A stretch of DNA of 32,504 bases, from NCBI GenBank assembly GCA_011526165.1, contig WYAY01000187.1:1-32504 (forward strand), in the 5' to 3' direction. The stretch comes from Sulfuritalea sp. GTDB taxonomy: Bacteria > Pseudomonadota > Gammaproteobacteria > Burkholderiales > Rhodocyclaceae. The translations under genes and the position numbers were made by a program. Below the pieces are notes generated by a model. The model was not told where the DNA came from. It did not search any database and was given only the letters and a program-made list of their open reading frames with translations. Position 1 is the stretch's first letter, and every line of letters begins with the position of its first letter. Shown piece after piece: positions 16,207-26,778 of the stretch.

Positions 16207-16247
16207 ATTCTGCTGGGCGGCCCTGCGACGGCGTTGACGCACGTCAA
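16207..16247 (-). promoter_or_regulatory. FNR/CRP-family box and -10 element upstream of the pentaheme operon
   Basis: TTGACGCACGTCAA (16234-16247) is a perfect TTGAC-N4-GTCAA palindrome of the FNR type. CAGAAT, read on the minus strand at 16212-16207, is a plausible -10. A start about 7 nt further, near 16200, would put the box centre about 41 nt upstream, the usual class II activator position. This predicts induction of the operon on oxygen limitation. The box overlaps the stop codon of rluE. Confidence 0.65.
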
Positions 16248-16795
16248 ACCCGCTCCGGATCCGCTTCGCGCCACTCGCCCGGCTGCAGCCCGGCGAGGGA
16301 ATATGGCCCCACCGCGGCGCGCACCAGGCGCAGCGTGGGATGGCCGACCTTCGCCGTCATGCGCCGCACCTGGCGGTTCTTGCCCTCGCGCAGGACGATT
16401 TCCAGCCAGGCCGTGGGGATATGCCTGCGGCTGCGGATCGGCGGATCGCGCGGCCACAGGCCGGCAGGCTCGTCGATGCAAGCGGCCTCGCAGGGGCGCG
16501 TGACGAAGTCGCCAAGGTCCACGCCCTGCCGCAGCCGCCGCAAGGTCTCCTCGTCCGGCGTGCCCTCCACCTGCGCCCAATAGGTCTTCGGCAGCTTGTG
16601 CTGCGGATCGGCAATGCGCTTCTGCAGTCGGCCGTCGTCGGTCAGCACCAGCAGGCCCTCGCTGTCGGTGTCGAGCCGTCCGGCGGCATACACGCCGGGC
16701 ACGGGAATGAAGTCGGCGAGGCAGCGATGCCCCGCCTCGGGCGTGAACTGGCTGAGGACGCCGTAGGGCTTGTTAAAGAGAATCAGGCGGCTCAC
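16244..16795 (-). CDS. rluE: 23S rRNA pseudouridine synthase, RluE type
   Basis: 183 residues from GTG at 16795. It carries the RsuA/RluB/E/F core without an S4 domain: [19 protein letters not shown] at the N-terminus, the catalytic motif [18 protein letters not shown] with the active Asp, YWAQVEGTP, and [25 protein letters not shown] at the end. Absence of S4 and the length (~180-217) fit RluE, which modifies U2457 of 23S rRNA in E. coli. A longer in-frame start (ATG 16909) exists but all extra codons would come from repeat R2, so GTG is preferred; an AAAGG ~10 nt upstream is a weak ribosome-binding site. It follows aceK in the same direction. Confidence 0.87.
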   Translation of the reverse strand: MSRLILFNKPYGVLSQFTPEAGHRCLADFIPVPGVYAAGRLDTDSEGLLVLTDDGRLQKRIADPQHKLPKTYWAQVEGTPDEETLRRLRQGVDLGDFVTRPCEAACIDEPAGLWPRDPPIRSRRHIPTAWLEIVLREGKNRQVRRMTAKVGHPTLRLVRAAVGPYSLAGLQPGEWREADPERV

Positions 16796-16917
16796 TGGAG
16801 AACCTTTCCCCCGGCCCCCTTCCCAAGGAAGGGGGTGACGCCGGTTCGCCGCTGCGCGGCTCCGGGCCTCGGCTTGCGCCCCTTCGGGCGGCCGTGCGGG
16901 ACGGCTCACGCCGCCTC
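16796..16917 (-). repeat. Intergenic composite repeat, copy R2 (aceK-rluE gap)
   Basis: About 122 bp, near-identical to R1 at 6470-6590 in the same orientation relative to the flanking genes. It again covers the upstream gene's final Ala codons and TGA and ends right at the downstream start codon. Shared blocks include GGTTCGCCGCTGCGCGGCTC (plus strand) and the GAAGGGGGTGACG stretch. Confidence 0.85.
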
Positions 16918-18690
16918 GGCTTCACAGCGGGGCGAAGTCGCGTCGGCGAACATGCGGCAGAAGCGCATCTCTTCCGGGTAGGGAAAGAAGTCCGGCACGA
17001 AGCCGTCGAGGATCTTCTGCCTTGTTTTCTGCCAGAAGTCCGGCTCGAGCAGGTCGGCGTGGTGCTTCATGAAAACGCGCCGCGTGTCCGGGTTGCCGAG
17101 CAGGAAGGTGGCGAACTCCTCGGGAAAGACGTCGCGCGGGCCGACCGAGTACCACGGCTCGCCGGACATCTCCGCCTCGGGATTGGGCGGCGGCGGGATG
17201 CGGCGGAAGTTGCAGTCGGTCATGTACTCGATCTCGTCGTAGTCGTAGAACACCACGCGGCCGAAGCGGGTCACGCCGAAGTTCTTGAACAGCATGTCGC
17301 CGGGGAAGATGTTGGCGTAGGCCAGCTCCTTGATGGCGTTGCCGTACTCGATGACGGCCGCCTCGCGCCGCGCCTCGTCGGCTTTGTCGAGGTACAGGTT
17401 GAGCGGCTTCATGCGCCGCTCGATGTAGACGTGCTGGATGACGATCTCGTCGTCGTTCTCCTCCAGCAGCGAGGCGCATTCCCGGCGCAGCTCGTCGAGC
17501 AGTTCCGCGCTGAAGCGCGCCTTGGGCAGGGCGACGTTGGAGAACTCCAGGGTGTCGGCCATGCGCCCGACGCGGTCGTGCTGCTTGACCAGCACGTACT
17601 TGGCCTTGACGGTGGCGTGGTCCACTTCCTTGGCCGGGGCGAAGACGTCGCGGATCGCCTTGAAGACGTAGGGAAAGGACGGCAGGGTGAACACGCTCAT
17701 GACCATGCCCGGAATGCCCGGCGCGATGATGAACTCGTCCTGCGAGTGGCGCAGGTGGTGCATCAGGTCGCGGTAGAACATGGTCTTGCCCTGCTTGGCC
17801 AGGCCGAGCATGGTGTAGATCTCCGCCGCCGGCTTGTGCGGCATCAGCCCGGCGAGGAAATCGACATAGGCCGAGGGCACTTCCATGTCCACCATGAAAT
17901 AGGCGCGGCTGAGGCTGAACAGGGTGCGGATCTGCGCCGAGTCGAGCAGGATGGCGTCGAGGAACAGGCGCCCCTTCGAGTCGTGCAGCACCGGCACCAC
18001 GAAGGGATACTCGTGGTCGCCGTTGATGGCCTTGCCGACGATGTAGGCCGCCTTGTTGCGGTAGAACGCCGAGTGCAGCACCTGGATCTGGAAGTTGGCC
18101 TCCGCCGCCGGCAGGCGGCCGCCCATCTGGCGCACGACGGCGTTGATGACGTTGTCGACGTCGCGCTCGGCATTGACGAAGTCGCAGTTCCAGTTGAAGT
18201 CGGCGCAGATGTCGCGGATGACCTGGCGCAGGCCGGCCTTGTTCGGGTAATAGCTGCGGTAGGCCGGCGGATCGGACTCGATGAAGTCGGTCGACACGGC
18301 CGGGCGCACGAAGATGAAGTCGTTGTGGAAGTACGTCCGGTGCATGATCTTGCAGAACACCGAATTGAAGAAGGTCTCCGCCAGCTCCGGCTGCTTGTGG
18401 TTGGTGAGCAGGCCGATGTAGAGCAGCTTGGCCAGTTGCCAGGTGTTGTCGTCGATGTTGCCGGCATCGAACTCGTCGTGCAGCAGGCTGGCGCTCTCGT
18501 TCACCCGCGTGTCGTAGAAGGCGATGCGCTCGCGCACGGCGCGCTGCACGCCGAGCCAGTCGCCCGACTCGAAGCGGGCCTTGGCCTGCGCGCTGCTCTC
18601 GCGGAACAGGCGGTAGTGCTTGTCGAAGCCATCGCGCAGGGCATGGGCGACGGCCTGCGCCACGGGGTTTTCGCCGGCGGGGATTTCCAT
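16906..18690 (-). CDS. aceK: Isocitrate dehydrogenase kinase/phosphatase
   Basis: 594 residues (E. coli AceK 578) from ATG 18690; upstream frame has no ribosome-binding site and runs into the divergent promoter. AceK phosphorylates and dephosphorylates Icd, directing isocitrate to the TCA cycle or glyoxylate bypass. Family stretches are conserved throughout: [151 protein letters not shown] and the [18 protein letters not shown] region. Unlike in enterics (aceBAK), it is divergent from icd, its substrate gene, with aceA 6 kb away. Confidence 0.95.
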   Translation of the reverse strand: MEIPAGENPVAQAVAHALRDGFDKHYRLFRESSAQAKARFESGDWLGVQRAVRERIAFYDTRVNESASLLHDEFDAGNIDDNTWQLAKLLYIGLLTNHKQPELAETFFNSVFCKIMHRTYFHNDFIFVRPAVSTDFIESDPPAYRSYYPNKAGLRQVIRDICADFNWNCDFVNAERDVDNVINAVVRQMGGRLPAAEANFQIQVLHSAFYRNKAAYIVGKAINGDHEYPFVVPVLHDSKGRLFLDAILLDSAQIRTLFSLSRAYFMVDMEVPSAYVDFLAGLMPHKPAAEIYTMLGLAKQGKTMFYRDLMHHLRHSQDEFIIAPGIPGMVMSVFTLPSFPYVFKAIRDVFAPAKEVDHATVKAKYVLVKQHDRVGRMADTLEFSNVALPKARFSAELLDELRRECASLLEENDDEIVIQHVYIERRMKPLNLYLDKADEARREAAVIEYGNAIKELAYANIFPGDMLFKNFGVTRFGRVVFYDYDEIEYMTDCNFRRIPPPPNPEAEMSGEPWYSVGPRDVFPEEFATFLLGNPDTRRVFMKHHADLLEPDFWQKTRQKILDGFVPDFFPYPEEMRFCRMFADATSPRCEAEAA

Positions 18691-18913
18691 TTTCTCGTCT
18701 CTCACTCTATGTTGCAGCGCACGCAAGGAGCATACCGGCAAACCGCAGGCACCGCCAAGTCGGGCCATTTTGCCCGTCTGGCGAAATATTGCGGAATGGC
18801 GGATAATATTTATTTATAAGGCTGGTTGATTACATTTGCAGCCCGGTCCACAAGACCGAAGCACGCTGCAACACCGGCCTCCGACTTCACCAAAACCACA
18901 GACGGAGCAGGAA
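18691..18913. promoter_or_regulatory. Divergent aceK/icd intergenic region
   Basis: 222 bp separating the two divergent starts. The centre (18784-18835) is AT-rich, with -10-like GATAAT (18802-18807) and TATAAG (18815-18820) on the plus strand and TTGCGG (18789-18794) as a possible -35, but no pair has ideal spacing. GGAGCAGGAA just upstream of 18914 serves as icd ribosome-binding site. No clear operator palindrome was found. Confidence 0.35.
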
Positions 18914-20161
18914 ATGGGCGCGAATTCACTGATCAAGGTTCCCCAAGGCGGCGCAAAAATCATCCCCGGCAAACCGGTGCCGGACAACCCCATCATCCCC
19001 TTCATCGAGGGCGACGGCATCGGCGTCGACATCACCCCCGTGATGATCAAGGTGGTCGACGCGGCGGTGGCCAAGGCCTACGGCGGCAAGAAGAAGATCC
19101 ACTGGATGGAAGTCTATGCCGGCGAGAAATCCACCAAGCTCTACGGCGGCGACGTCTGGCTGCCCGCCGAGACCCTCGATGCGCTGAAGGAATACTCGGT
19201 CTCCATCAAGGGCCCGATGACCACCCCGGTCGGTGGCGGCATCCGCTCGCTCAACGTCGCGCTGCGCCAGGAACTCGACCTCTACCAGTGCGTGCGCCCG
19301 GTGCGCTACTTCAAGGGCGTGCCCAGCCCGCTGAAAAACCCGGAGAAGACCGACATGGTCATCTACCGCGAGAACACGGAAGACATCTACGCCGGCATCG
19401 AGTGGGCCGCCGAGACGGACGCCTGCAAGAAGATCATCAAGTTCCTGCAGGACGAGATGGGCGTCAAGAAGATCCGCTTCCCGAACACCTCCGGCATCGG
19501 CATCAAGCCGGTCTCGCGCGAGGGCACCTCGCGCCTGGTGCGCGCCGCCCTCAATTACGTCATCGACAACGACCGCAAGTCGCTGACCATCGTGCACAAG
19601 GGCAACATCCAGAAGTACACCGAAGGCGCCTTCCGCGACTGGGCCTACGAGGTGGCGCAGAAGGAATTCGGCGCTCAGCTGGTCGACGGCGGCCCGTGGT
19701 GCGCCTTCAAGAATCCGAAGACCGGCCGCGAGATCATCGTCAAGGACGTCATCGCCGACGCCTTCCTGCAGCAGATCCTGCTGCGCCCGGCCGAGTACGA
19801 CACGATCGCCACGCTGAACCTGAACGGCGACTACATCTCCGACGCCCTGGCGGCCCAGGTCGGCGGCATCGGCATCGCCCCCGGCGCCAACATCTCCGAC
19901 CAGTACGCCTGCTTCGAGGCCACCCACGGCACGGCGCCGAAGTACGCCGGCAAGGACTACGTCAACCCCGGCTCGCTGATCCTCTCCGCCGAGATGATGC
20001 TGCGCCACATGGGCTGGAAGGAAGCGGCCGACCTGATCATCCAGTCGATGGAAGCCGCCATCGCCGCCAAGATCGTCACCTACGACTTCGCGCGCCTGAT
20101 GGAAGGCGCCACCGAAGTGAAGTGCTCGGCCTTCGGCCAGGCGATGATCGACCGGATGTAA
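18914..20161 (+). CDS. icd: NADP-dependent isocitrate dehydrogenase
   Basis: 415 residues (E. coli Icd 416) from ATG 18914 with a GGAG-type site upstream. It oxidatively decarboxylates isocitrate to 2-oxoglutarate in the cytoplasm. The phosphorylation loop [13 protein letters not shown] has the target serine at 112, matching E. coli Ser113, so it should be an AceK substrate. Other landmarks: [41 protein letters not shown], the catalytic Tyr/Lys segments [18 protein letters not shown] and [15 protein letters not shown], and [19 protein letters not shown], whose KY pair indicates NADP rather than NAD specificity. It is followed after 5 nt by a CBS-domain gene. Confidence 0.96.
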   Translation: MGANSLIKVPQGGAKIIPGKPVPDNPIIPFIEGDGIGVDITPVMIKVVDAAVAKAYGGKKKIHWMEVYAGEKSTKLYGGDVWLPAETLDALKEYSVSIKGPMTTPVGGGIRSLNVALRQELDLYQCVRPVRYFKGVPSPLKNPEKTDMVIYRENTEDIYAGIEWAAETDACKKIIKFLQDEMGVKKIRFPNTSGIGIKPVSREGTSRLVRAALNYVIDNDRKSLTIVHKGNIQKYTEGAFRDWAYEVAQKEFGAQLVDGGPWCAFKNPKTGREIIVKDVIADAFLQQILLRPAEYDTIATLNLNGDYISDALAAQVGGIGIAPGANISDQYACFEATHGTAPKYAGKDYVNPGSLILSAEMMLRHMGWKEAADLIIQSMEAAIAAKIVTYDFARLMEGATEVKCSAFGQAMIDRM

Positions 20162-20166
20162 GCCCG

Positions 20167-20577
20167 ATGGCTACGACGAAGGCGGAACGCAGCGTCGCCG
20201 GCATCATGTCGCCCTTCCAGATGGTGGGCGGCGCCGAGACGGTCGATTCGGCCATGCACGTCATGCGCGAGCATGGCCTGAACGCCATCCTGGTCGAGCC
20301 GGACGCGGCGGGGGAATGGGGCATCATGACCAAGCGCGACGTGCTGCGCAAGGTGATCGTGCCCAACCGCTCCCCCGCCAGCCTGAAGGTCGACGAGATC
20401 GCCAACCGCTTCCTCATCACCTGCGCGCGCGACACTTCGCTGCTGCACGTCGCCCGGCAGATGATGAACAACGGCATCCGCCGCATCGTCGTCATGGAAA
20501 ACGGCCAGCCGCTCGGCATCGTCACCGAGGCCGACCTGTTCCGCCTGGTCGAGCAGTCCGGCTGGGGCAACGCCTGA
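20167..20577 (+). CDS. Two-CBS-domain protein downstream of icd
   Basis: 136 residues forming one Bateman module: CBS1 about 7-60 (VAGIMSPFQMVGGAETVDSA, LNAILVEPDAAGEWGIMTKRDV) and CBS2 about 72-132 (VDEIANRFLITCARDTSLLH, NNGIRRIVVMENGQPLGIVT, EADLF). CBS pairs usually bind adenine nucleotides or similar ligands and regulate a partner; no enzymatic domain is attached. It starts 5 nt after the icd stop without a good ribosome-binding site, so translation is likely coupled to icd. A strong terminator follows, making icd-CBS a closed two-gene unit. A role in sensing energy charge for Icd or its regulation is conceivable but is inference. Confidence 0.85.
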   Translation: MATTKAERSVAGIMSPFQMVGGAETVDSAMHVMREHGLNAILVEPDAAGEWGIMTKRDVLRKVIVPNRSPASLKVDEIANRFLITCARDTSLLHVARQMMNNGIRRIVVMENGQPLGIVTEADLFRLVEQSGWGNA

Positions 20578-20596
20578 GCGCATCCGCAACGGACAA

Positions 20597-20623
20597 GGGC
20601 CGGCGCCTGCCGGCCCTTTTTTT
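20597..20623 (+). terminator. Rho-independent terminator of icd-CBS operon
   Basis: GGGCCGGC, loop GCCT, GCCGGCCC, followed by seven T (20617-20623). A perfect 8-bp GC stem. Confidence 0.92.
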
Positions 20624-20629
20624 CGGCAA

Positions 20630-20663
20630 GAAAAAGCCCGCGCCCCTCGAGGGGATCGGGCTT
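20630..20663 (-). terminator. Rho-independent terminator of the cold-shock gene
   Basis: On the minus strand AAGCCCG...CGGGCTT with an inner CCCCTCGAGGGG fold, followed by a T run (complement of the A run at 20631-20635). It faces the icd-CBS terminator. Confidence 0.8.
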
Positions 20664-20716
20664 ACGCAATTCCTGCGCAACGGCCGCGGCTTGCGCCGCG
20701 CCGGATCGGACGGCCC

Positions 20717-20920
20717 TCAGGCCGCCTGAATGTTCGAAGCCTGCTTGCCCTTCGGGCCCTGCGTCACCTCGAACGAGACTTTCTGCCCCTCCTTGAGCGT
20801 CTTGAAGCCGCCCATCTGGATCGCCGAGAAATGGGCGAACAGATCCTCGCTGCCGTCATCCGGCGTGATGAATCCGAAACCCTTGGCGTCGTTGAACCAC
20901 TTGACAGTACCTGTTGCCAT
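20717..20920 (-). CDS. cspA: CspA-family cold-shock protein
   Basis: 67 residues, the whole length of a single cold-shock domain. The RNA-binding motifs RNP1 (KGFGFI, 13-18) and RNP2 (DLFAHF, 26-31) are intact, with [11 protein letters not shown] at the start and [16 protein letters not shown] towards the end. Such proteins bind single-stranded RNA/DNA and melt mRNA structure. GAGGAAAGGC upstream is a strong ribosome-binding site. A predicted promoter at 21089-21118 would give a leader of roughly 160 nt, in keeping with the long thermosensing leaders of csp genes. Which paralogue it is (CspA, C, D, E) cannot be told from one copy. Confidence 0.95.
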   Translation of the reverse strand: MATGTVKWFNDAKGFGFITPDDGSEDLFAHFSAIQMGGFKTLKEGQKVSFEVTQGPKGKQASNIQAA

Positions 20921-20956
20921 AAAGCCTTTCCTCTTGTTTCGCGTTAAACGTACCGG

Positions 20957-20979
20957 CCGGGCCCTTTGGGAAAGCCCGG
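20957..20979. promoter_or_regulatory. Hairpin in the cold-shock gene leader
   Basis: CCGGGC and GCCCGG pair across 11 nt, with an inner CCC/GGG, about 37 nt upstream of the cold-shock start codon. It could be part of a temperature-responsive 5' UTR fold (inference from csp genes in general). The rest of the 334-bp region 20921-21254 shows only the two promoters listed and no gene. Confidence 0.45.
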
Positions 20980-21088
20980 ATGTTTGCTTCGAAAGCGCGC
21001 GACAACCACGGGGATGAAACGGGATTCGAGAAGAAACACGACGTCCAACCAGCGGTATTGCATGGCCTTTGTGACAAACACGGATGAA

Positions 21089-21118
21089 TATTTACGCCAG
21101 CCAAACATGCTGCGTCAA
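21089..21118 (-). promoter_or_regulatory. Sigma-70-type promoter of the cold-shock gene
   Basis: On the minus strand TTGACG (21118-21113), 18-nt spacer, TAAATA (21094-21089). It is the best -35/-10 pair in the intergenic region and points to the cold-shock gene with a long leader. Confidence 0.6.
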
Positions 21119-21220
21119 GGGTTTTTCCGGCTTTTTCGATGCTGCACGACAGCAATCTGTGGCTTTTCGGCACACGCCCATCAGGGGAATTGCCTGCGGA
21201 TTCGCCCGCATCTCCACGGC

Positions 21221-21248
21221 TTGCAGAATCGGCCAGTGTGATTAGAAT
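21221..21248 (+). promoter_or_regulatory. clpS promoter, possibly giving a leaderless mRNA
   Basis: TTGCAG (21221-21226), 16-nt spacer, TAGAAT (21243-21248). The ATG of clpS begins 6 nt after the -10 box, so transcription would start at or next to the initiation codon. No Shine-Dalgarno is present. Confidence 0.55.
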
Positions 21249-21254
21249 TCAAAC

Positions 21255-21563
21255 ATGGCTACGCGCAAGCAGAGCGATTCGGTGCTCGAAGTGGAGCGGA
21301 GCAAGACCAAGCCGCCTCCCCTGTTCAAGGTTATGCTGTTGAACGACGATTTCACACCCATGGATTTCGTCATCGTCGTACTGCAGAAGTTTTTTAGCAT
21401 GAGCCGCGAACAAGCGACGCGAATCATGCTCAAAGTGCATAGGGAAGGCGTCGGCGTCTGCGGCGTCTTTCCGCGGGACGTGGCCGCCACCAAGGTTGAA
21501 CTTGTCACCGGCTACGCCCGCGAGCACCAGCACCCGCTGGCATGCGTGATGGAGGAAAGTTGA
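21255..21563 (+). CDS. clpS: ClpS, N-degron adaptor of ClpAP
   Basis: 102 residues (E. coli 106). ClpS binds proteins with destabilising N-terminal residues and delivers them to ClpA. The family core is plain: [20 protein letters not shown], then [36 protein letters not shown] and [12 protein letters not shown]; the ND-D-TP-M-F pocket and the HxxG segment are intact. The start at 21255 lacks any ribosome-binding site and has a -10-like box 6 nt before it. The stop is one base from the clpA start, so the two form the usual operon. Confidence 0.96.
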   Translation: MATRKQSDSVLEVERSKTKPPPLFKVMLLNDDFTPMDFVIVVLQKFFSMSREQATRIMLKVHREGVGVCGVFPRDVAATKVELVTGYAREHQHPLACVMEES

Positions 21564-21564
21564 G

Positions 21565-23829
<2,265 letters not shown>

Positions 23830-23847
23830 GGCGCACCACCGCTGGCG

Positions 23848-23875
23848 AAACGGCGGCTACAATGCCGCCGTTTTT
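23848..23875 (+). terminator. Rho-independent terminator of clpSA
   Basis: AAACGGCGGC, loop TACAAT, GCCGCCGTTT: a perfect 10-bp stem followed by TTTTT with C and TTT beyond. Confidence 0.92.
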
Positions 23876-23891
23876 CTTTGATTCAACCACT

Positions 23892-23981
23892 CCCCTCGCC
23901 CGCTTGCGGGAGAGGGGCCGGGGGAGAGGACAAGCCGACGCCCCCCTCTCCCTTGCCCTCTCCCCGCGAGCGGGGAGAGGG
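23892..23981 (+). repeat. Double-hairpin intergenic repeat upstream of rraA (R3)
   Basis: Two GC-rich hairpins: CCCCTCGCCCGC / GCGGGAGAGGGG (23892-23917, one mismatch) and CCCTCTCCCCGC / GCGGGGAGAGGG (23956-23981). The purine-rich bases after the first hairpin (AGGGGCCGGGGGAGAGG) match those in R1/R2. It lies between the clpA terminator and the rraA start, whose own ribosome-binding site (GGAG at ~23993) follows. Confidence 0.75.
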
Positions 23982-24002
23982 AATTAATTTCTCGGAGTAC
24001 AA

Positions 24003-24497
24003 ATGGATTTTCAAACCGCCGATCTCTGCGACAAACACGAGGCGCGCGTGCGCGCCGGGGAAGTGCGCGTGCTCGAACCGATGCTGAATGCCTACGGCGG
24101 GCGCGACGCCTTCCACGGCCGCATCGCCACGCTGAAACTGTTCGAGGACAACTCGCTGGTGCGCAAGGCGCTCGAATCCGCCGGTGAAGGCCGCGTGCTG
24201 GTGATCGACGGCGGCGGCAGCCTGCGCTGCGCCCTGGTCGGCGACCAGCTGGCCGCGCTCGGCGTCAAGAACGGCTGGGCCGGCATCGTCGTCTACGGCT
24301 GCATCCGCGACTCGCGCGCCATCGGCGAGATGGACCTCGGCGTGCTGGCGCTCGACAGCCACCCGCTGAAGAGCATCAAGAAGAACGTCGGCGAGGCCGA
24401 CATCCCGGTCAGCTTCGGCGGCGTCACCTTCACGCCGGGCGATTATCTCTACGCCGACGAGGACGGCCTGCTGGTCTCCCCCGACCCGCTCGCCTGA
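24003..24497 (+). CDS. rraA: RraA-family protein (RNase E regulator-like / HMG aldolase family)
   Basis: 164 residues from ATG 24003 with CGGAG upstream. Complete RraA fold: FQTADLCDKHEARVRAGEVR, VLEPMLNAYGG, RVLVIDGGGSLRCALVGDQL, GWAGIVVYGCIRDSRAI, LGVLALDSHPLKSIKKNVG and FGGVTFTPGDYLYADEDGLLVS. E. coli RraA inhibits RNase E; several relatives are divalent-metal 4-hydroxy-4-methyl-2-oxoglutarate/oxaloacetate aldolases using the GDQ...R-D site, which is present here. Sequence alone does not decide between the two roles, and an aldolase activity would suit a genome with aromatic catabolism (inference). Single-gene unit flanked by terminators. Confidence 0.9.
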   Translation: MDFQTADLCDKHEARVRAGEVRVLEPMLNAYGGRDAFHGRIATLKLFEDNSLVRKALESAGEGRVLVIDGGGSLRCALVGDQLAALGVKNGWAGIVVYGCIRDSRAIGEMDLGVLALDSHPLKSIKKNVGEADIPVSFGGVTFTPGDYLYADEDGLLVSPDPLA

Positions 24498-24513
24498 GCC
24501 GCCGTCCCGCCGC

Positions 24514-24523
24514 GACTGACTTT
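24514..24523 (+). repeat. GACTGACTTT dispersed motif, copy 6
   Basis: An exact core 16 bp after the rraA stop. Upstream CCGTCCCGC resembles the extended consensus. A short hairpin, GCTGC-GAC-GCAGC (24524-24536), follows immediately. Confidence 0.8.
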
Positions 24524-24537
24524 GCTGCGACGCAGCA

Positions 24538-24570
24538 GGCATTTCATTTCACGAAATGAATGCCGTTTTA
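24538..24570 (+). terminator. Rho-independent terminator of rraA
   Basis: GGCATTTCATTTC pairs with GAAATGAATGCC (one bulged T), followed by GTTTTA. An AT-rich stem unlike the others in the window, but long and well formed. Confidence 0.75.
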
Positions 24571-24642
24571 CAATGCGGTAAATTTCGTCTTTCTTGTTGT
24601 TATTGAAAAGAAAAGAAATTATATATAAGACCGCATTTTGAG

Positions 24643-24671
24643 TTGTTGCTTCGCAAAATCCAAACTATACT
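24643..24671 (+). promoter_or_regulatory. Sigma-70-type promoter of aceA
   Basis: TTGTTG (24643-24648), exactly 17-nt spacer, TATACT (24666-24671). The transcript would start near 24678 and run into the leader hairpin at 24691. A second AT-rich element, TTGAAA (24603-24608) with TATAAG, has poorer spacing. Confidence 0.6.
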
Positions 24672-24690
24672 TTCACCCTGAATACGATCA

Positions 24691-24720
24691 CCGTCCGGCG
24701 CTGGCCGGACGGCCTTTTTT
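24691..24720 (+). terminator. Terminator-type hairpin in the aceA leader (possible attenuator)
   Basis: CCGTCCGGC, loop GCTG, GCCGGACGG: a perfect 9-bp stem followed by CC and six T. It lies downstream of the predicted aceA promoter and ends 29 nt before the aceA start codon, so it must be read through, antiterminated, or act as the end of a ~45-nt leader RNA. Confidence 0.7.
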
Positions 24721-24749
24721 GACCCCACGCACTGACCAAGAGGACTGGA

Positions 24750-26060
24750 ATGAACAACGAACTCGAAGTTGCCAAGCTGAAGAAAGACTGGGCCGAGAAC
24801 CCCCGCTGGAAGAACATCAAGCGCGGCTACACGGCTGAAGACGTCGTCCGTCTGCGCGGCTCGCTCCAGATCGAGCACACCCTCGCCCGCCGCGGCGCCG
24901 AGAAGCTGTGGACCCTGGTGAACAACGAGCCCTTCGTCAATGCGCTGGGCGCGCTCACCGGCAACCAGGCCATGCAGCAGGTCAAGGCCGGCCTGAAGGC
25001 CATCTACCTCTCCGGCTGGCAGGTCGCGGGCGACGCCAACATCGCCGGCGAGATGTACCCCGACCAGTCGCTCTATCCGGCCAACTCCGTGCCGATGGTG
25101 GTCAAGCGCATCAACAACACCTTCCAGCGCTGCGACCAGATCCAGTGGTCCGAGGGCAAGCGCCCCGGCGACGAAGGCTACCTCGACTACTTCGCCCCGA
25201 TCGTCGCCGACGCCGAAGCCGGCTTCGGCGGCGTGCTCAACGCCTTCGAACTGATGAAGGCCATGATCGAAGCCGGCGCCGCCGGCGTGCATTTCGAAGA
25301 CCAGCTCGCCGCCGTCAAGAAGTGCGGCCACATGGGCGGCAAGGTGCTCGTGCCCTCGCGCGAAGCCGTCGCCAAGCTGGTCGCCGCGCGCCTCGCCGCC
25401 GACGTGATGGGCGTGCCGACCCTGGTCGTCGCCCGCACCGACGCGGAAGCCGCCGACCTGCTGACCTCCGACGTGGACCCCAACGACAAGCCGTTCTGCA
25501 CCGGCGAGCGCACCGTCGAGGGCTTCTACAAGACCAAGCCGGGCCTCGAGCAGGCCATCTCGCGCGGCCTCGCCTACGCCCCCTGGGCCGACCTGGTGTG
25601 GTGCGAGACCGGCAAGCCGGACCTCGCCTTCGCCAGGAAATTCGCCGAAGCGATCCACAAGCAGTTCCCCGGCAAGCTGCTCGCCTACAACTGCTCGCCC
25701 TCCTTCAACTGGAAGAAGAACCTCGACGACGCCACCATCGCCAAGTTCCAGAAGGAGCTCGGCGCCATGGGCTACAAGTTCCAATTCATCACCCTGGCCG
25801 GCTTCCACAGCCTCAACTACTCGATGTTCAACCTGGCCCACGGCTATGCCCGCAACCAGATGAGCGCCTTCGTCGAGCTGCAGGAGGCCGAGTTCGCCGC
25901 CGCCGAAAAGGGCTTCACCGCCGTCAAGCACCAGCGCGAAGTCGGCACCGGCTACTTCGACGCCGTCACCACCACCATCGAGCGCGAAGCCTCCACCGCC
26001 GCGCTGAAGGGCTCGACGGAAGACGAGCAGTTCTTCGACAAGAAGGCCGCCGGCCACTGA
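24750..26060 (+). CDS. aceA: Isocitrate lyase
   Basis: 436 residues (E. coli 434) from ATG 24750 with AGAGGA upstream. It splits isocitrate into succinate and glyoxylate, the first step of the glyoxylate bypass, needed for growth on acetate and on acetyl-CoA from aromatics. The signature [13 protein letters not shown] carries the catalytic Cys192. Other landmarks: [82 protein letters not shown] and [20 protein letters not shown]. Short form, without the insertion of some large isocitrate lyases. Not linked to malate synthase here, but aceK and icd lie 6 kb upstream. A leader terminator precedes and a strong terminator follows. Confidence 0.97.
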   Translation: MNNELEVAKLKKDWAENPRWKNIKRGYTAEDVVRLRGSLQIEHTLARRGAEKLWTLVNNEPFVNALGALTGNQAMQQVKAGLKAIYLSGWQVAGDANIAGEMYPDQSLYPANSVPMVVKRINNTFQRCDQIQWSEGKRPGDEGYLDYFAPIVADAEAGFGGVLNAFELMKAMIEAGAAGVHFEDQLAAVKKCGHMGGKVLVPSREAVAKLVAARLAADVMGVPTLVVARTDAEAADLLTSDVDPNDKPFCTGERTVEGFYKTKPGLEQAISRGLAYAPWADLVWCETGKPDLAFARKFAEAIHKQFPGKLLAYNCSPSFNWKKNLDDATIAKFQKELGAMGYKFQFITLAGFHSLNYSMFNLAHGYARNQMSAFVELQEAEFAAAEKGFTAVKHQREVGTGYFDAVTTTIEREASTAALKGSTEDEQFFDKKAAGH

Positions 26061-26083
26061 GCCGCACTCGTCCCAGGAAAAAA

Positions 26084-26108
26084 GCCACCCGCGCGGGTGG
26101 CTTTTTTT
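26084..26108 (+). terminator. Rho-independent terminator of aceA
   Basis: GCCACCCGC directly joined to GCGGGTGGC, an 18-bp palindrome, with seven T after it and an A run before it, so it may work in both directions. Confidence 0.92.
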
Positions 26109-26139
26109 CGCCTGTAGAATGGCATCGAAAGGAGCCCAG

Positions 26140-26622
26140 ATGAAGACGACACACCGCATCCCCGCCGTCCTGCTCGCCGCCCTCGCCGCCGCGCTGCCCG
26201 CCCGCGCCGGGACCCTCGCCTGCCCCGACCCGGCCCAGGCCGTGCAGGTCGCCACCTGCCCCTCGGAAGACGAACTCCGCTACACCTTCAACGGCTTCTG
26301 CGGCGACGACCGCCGCCTCTACGCCCGCGACACCGACACCTGCGCCACCTATGAAAATTACCGCAAGGCGAAGAACGTCGCGCTGTGGGAATCCGCCGAC
26401 GGCGCCTTCCAGGCCTACCTCTCCTGCGACCTGCCCGCCGGCGCCCTGAAGAACCTCAAGCCGCGCGCCATCGCCGTGAGCAGGCAAGGCAAGCTCACCC
26501 GCGTCAGCTGCACCTACGCCGAGGCCATCGTCTTCACCCACCGCACCAAGGCGCAATGCAAGGCGGCGGACAACGCCAACTGCGCCGCCGACCCCGCCGC
26601 CTGCACGGTCAGCTGCGAATGA
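26140..26622 (+). CDS. Small secreted Cys-rich protein of unknown function
   Basis: 160 residues from ATG 26140, preceded by GAAAGGAG; a frame extension to 26119 overlaps the aceA terminator zone and lacks a signal at the right place. The first ~23 residues (MKTTHRIPAVLLAALAAALP, then ARA|GTLACP) are a signal peptide. The mature part has eleven cysteines, some likely disulfide-bonded, spread along the chain and ending with ACTVSCE. I do not recognise the family with confidence; DUF3757-like exported proteins come to mind for the SCTYAEAIVFTHR segment, but weakly. Its neighbours give no functional hint. Confidence 0.7.
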   Translation: MKTTHRIPAVLLAALAAALPARAGTLACPDPAQAVQVATCPSEDELRYTFNGFCGDDRRLYARDTDTCATYENYRKAKNVALWESADGAFQAYLSCDLPAGALKNLKPRAIAVSRQGKLTRVSCTYAEAIVFTHRTKAQCKAADNANCAADPAACTVSCE

Positions 26623-26641
26623 GGGAATTCGCGTAGGAGTG

Positions 26642-26653
26642 AAAAGTCAGTCC
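26642..26653 (-). repeat. GACTGACTTT dispersed motif, copy 7
   Basis: GGACTGACTTTT on the minus strand; left arm of the inverted pair. Upstream CCGTCCTG matches the extended consensus. Confidence 0.85.
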
Positions 26654-26766
26654 GCGCAGGACGGAGATTTGTTTCGGGAAGAGTTGCCGCCTAACCCAAT
26701 GAACTTCCGCTTCGGCCGAATTCCGGCTGGTAGCTCCAAATCCGACAACCCGTCGCCGTCCCGCGC

Positions 26767-26778
26767 GGACTGACTTTT
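26767..26778 (+). repeat. GACTGACTTT dispersed motif, copy 8
   Basis: GGACTGACTTTT on the plus strand; right arm of the inverted pair, 13 bp from the stop codon of the HEAT-repeat gene. Confidence 0.85.

Noticed and set aside
16796..16909. Longer rluE start at ATG 16909
   Set aside because: The extra 38 codons come wholly from repeat R2 and would overlap the aceK stop; the RluE family begins at the residues following GTG 16795.
26653..26767. Integron attC-like site suggested by GCCTAAC within the intergenic element
   Set aside because: No matching GTTRRRY partner or attC-type imperfect fold was found.
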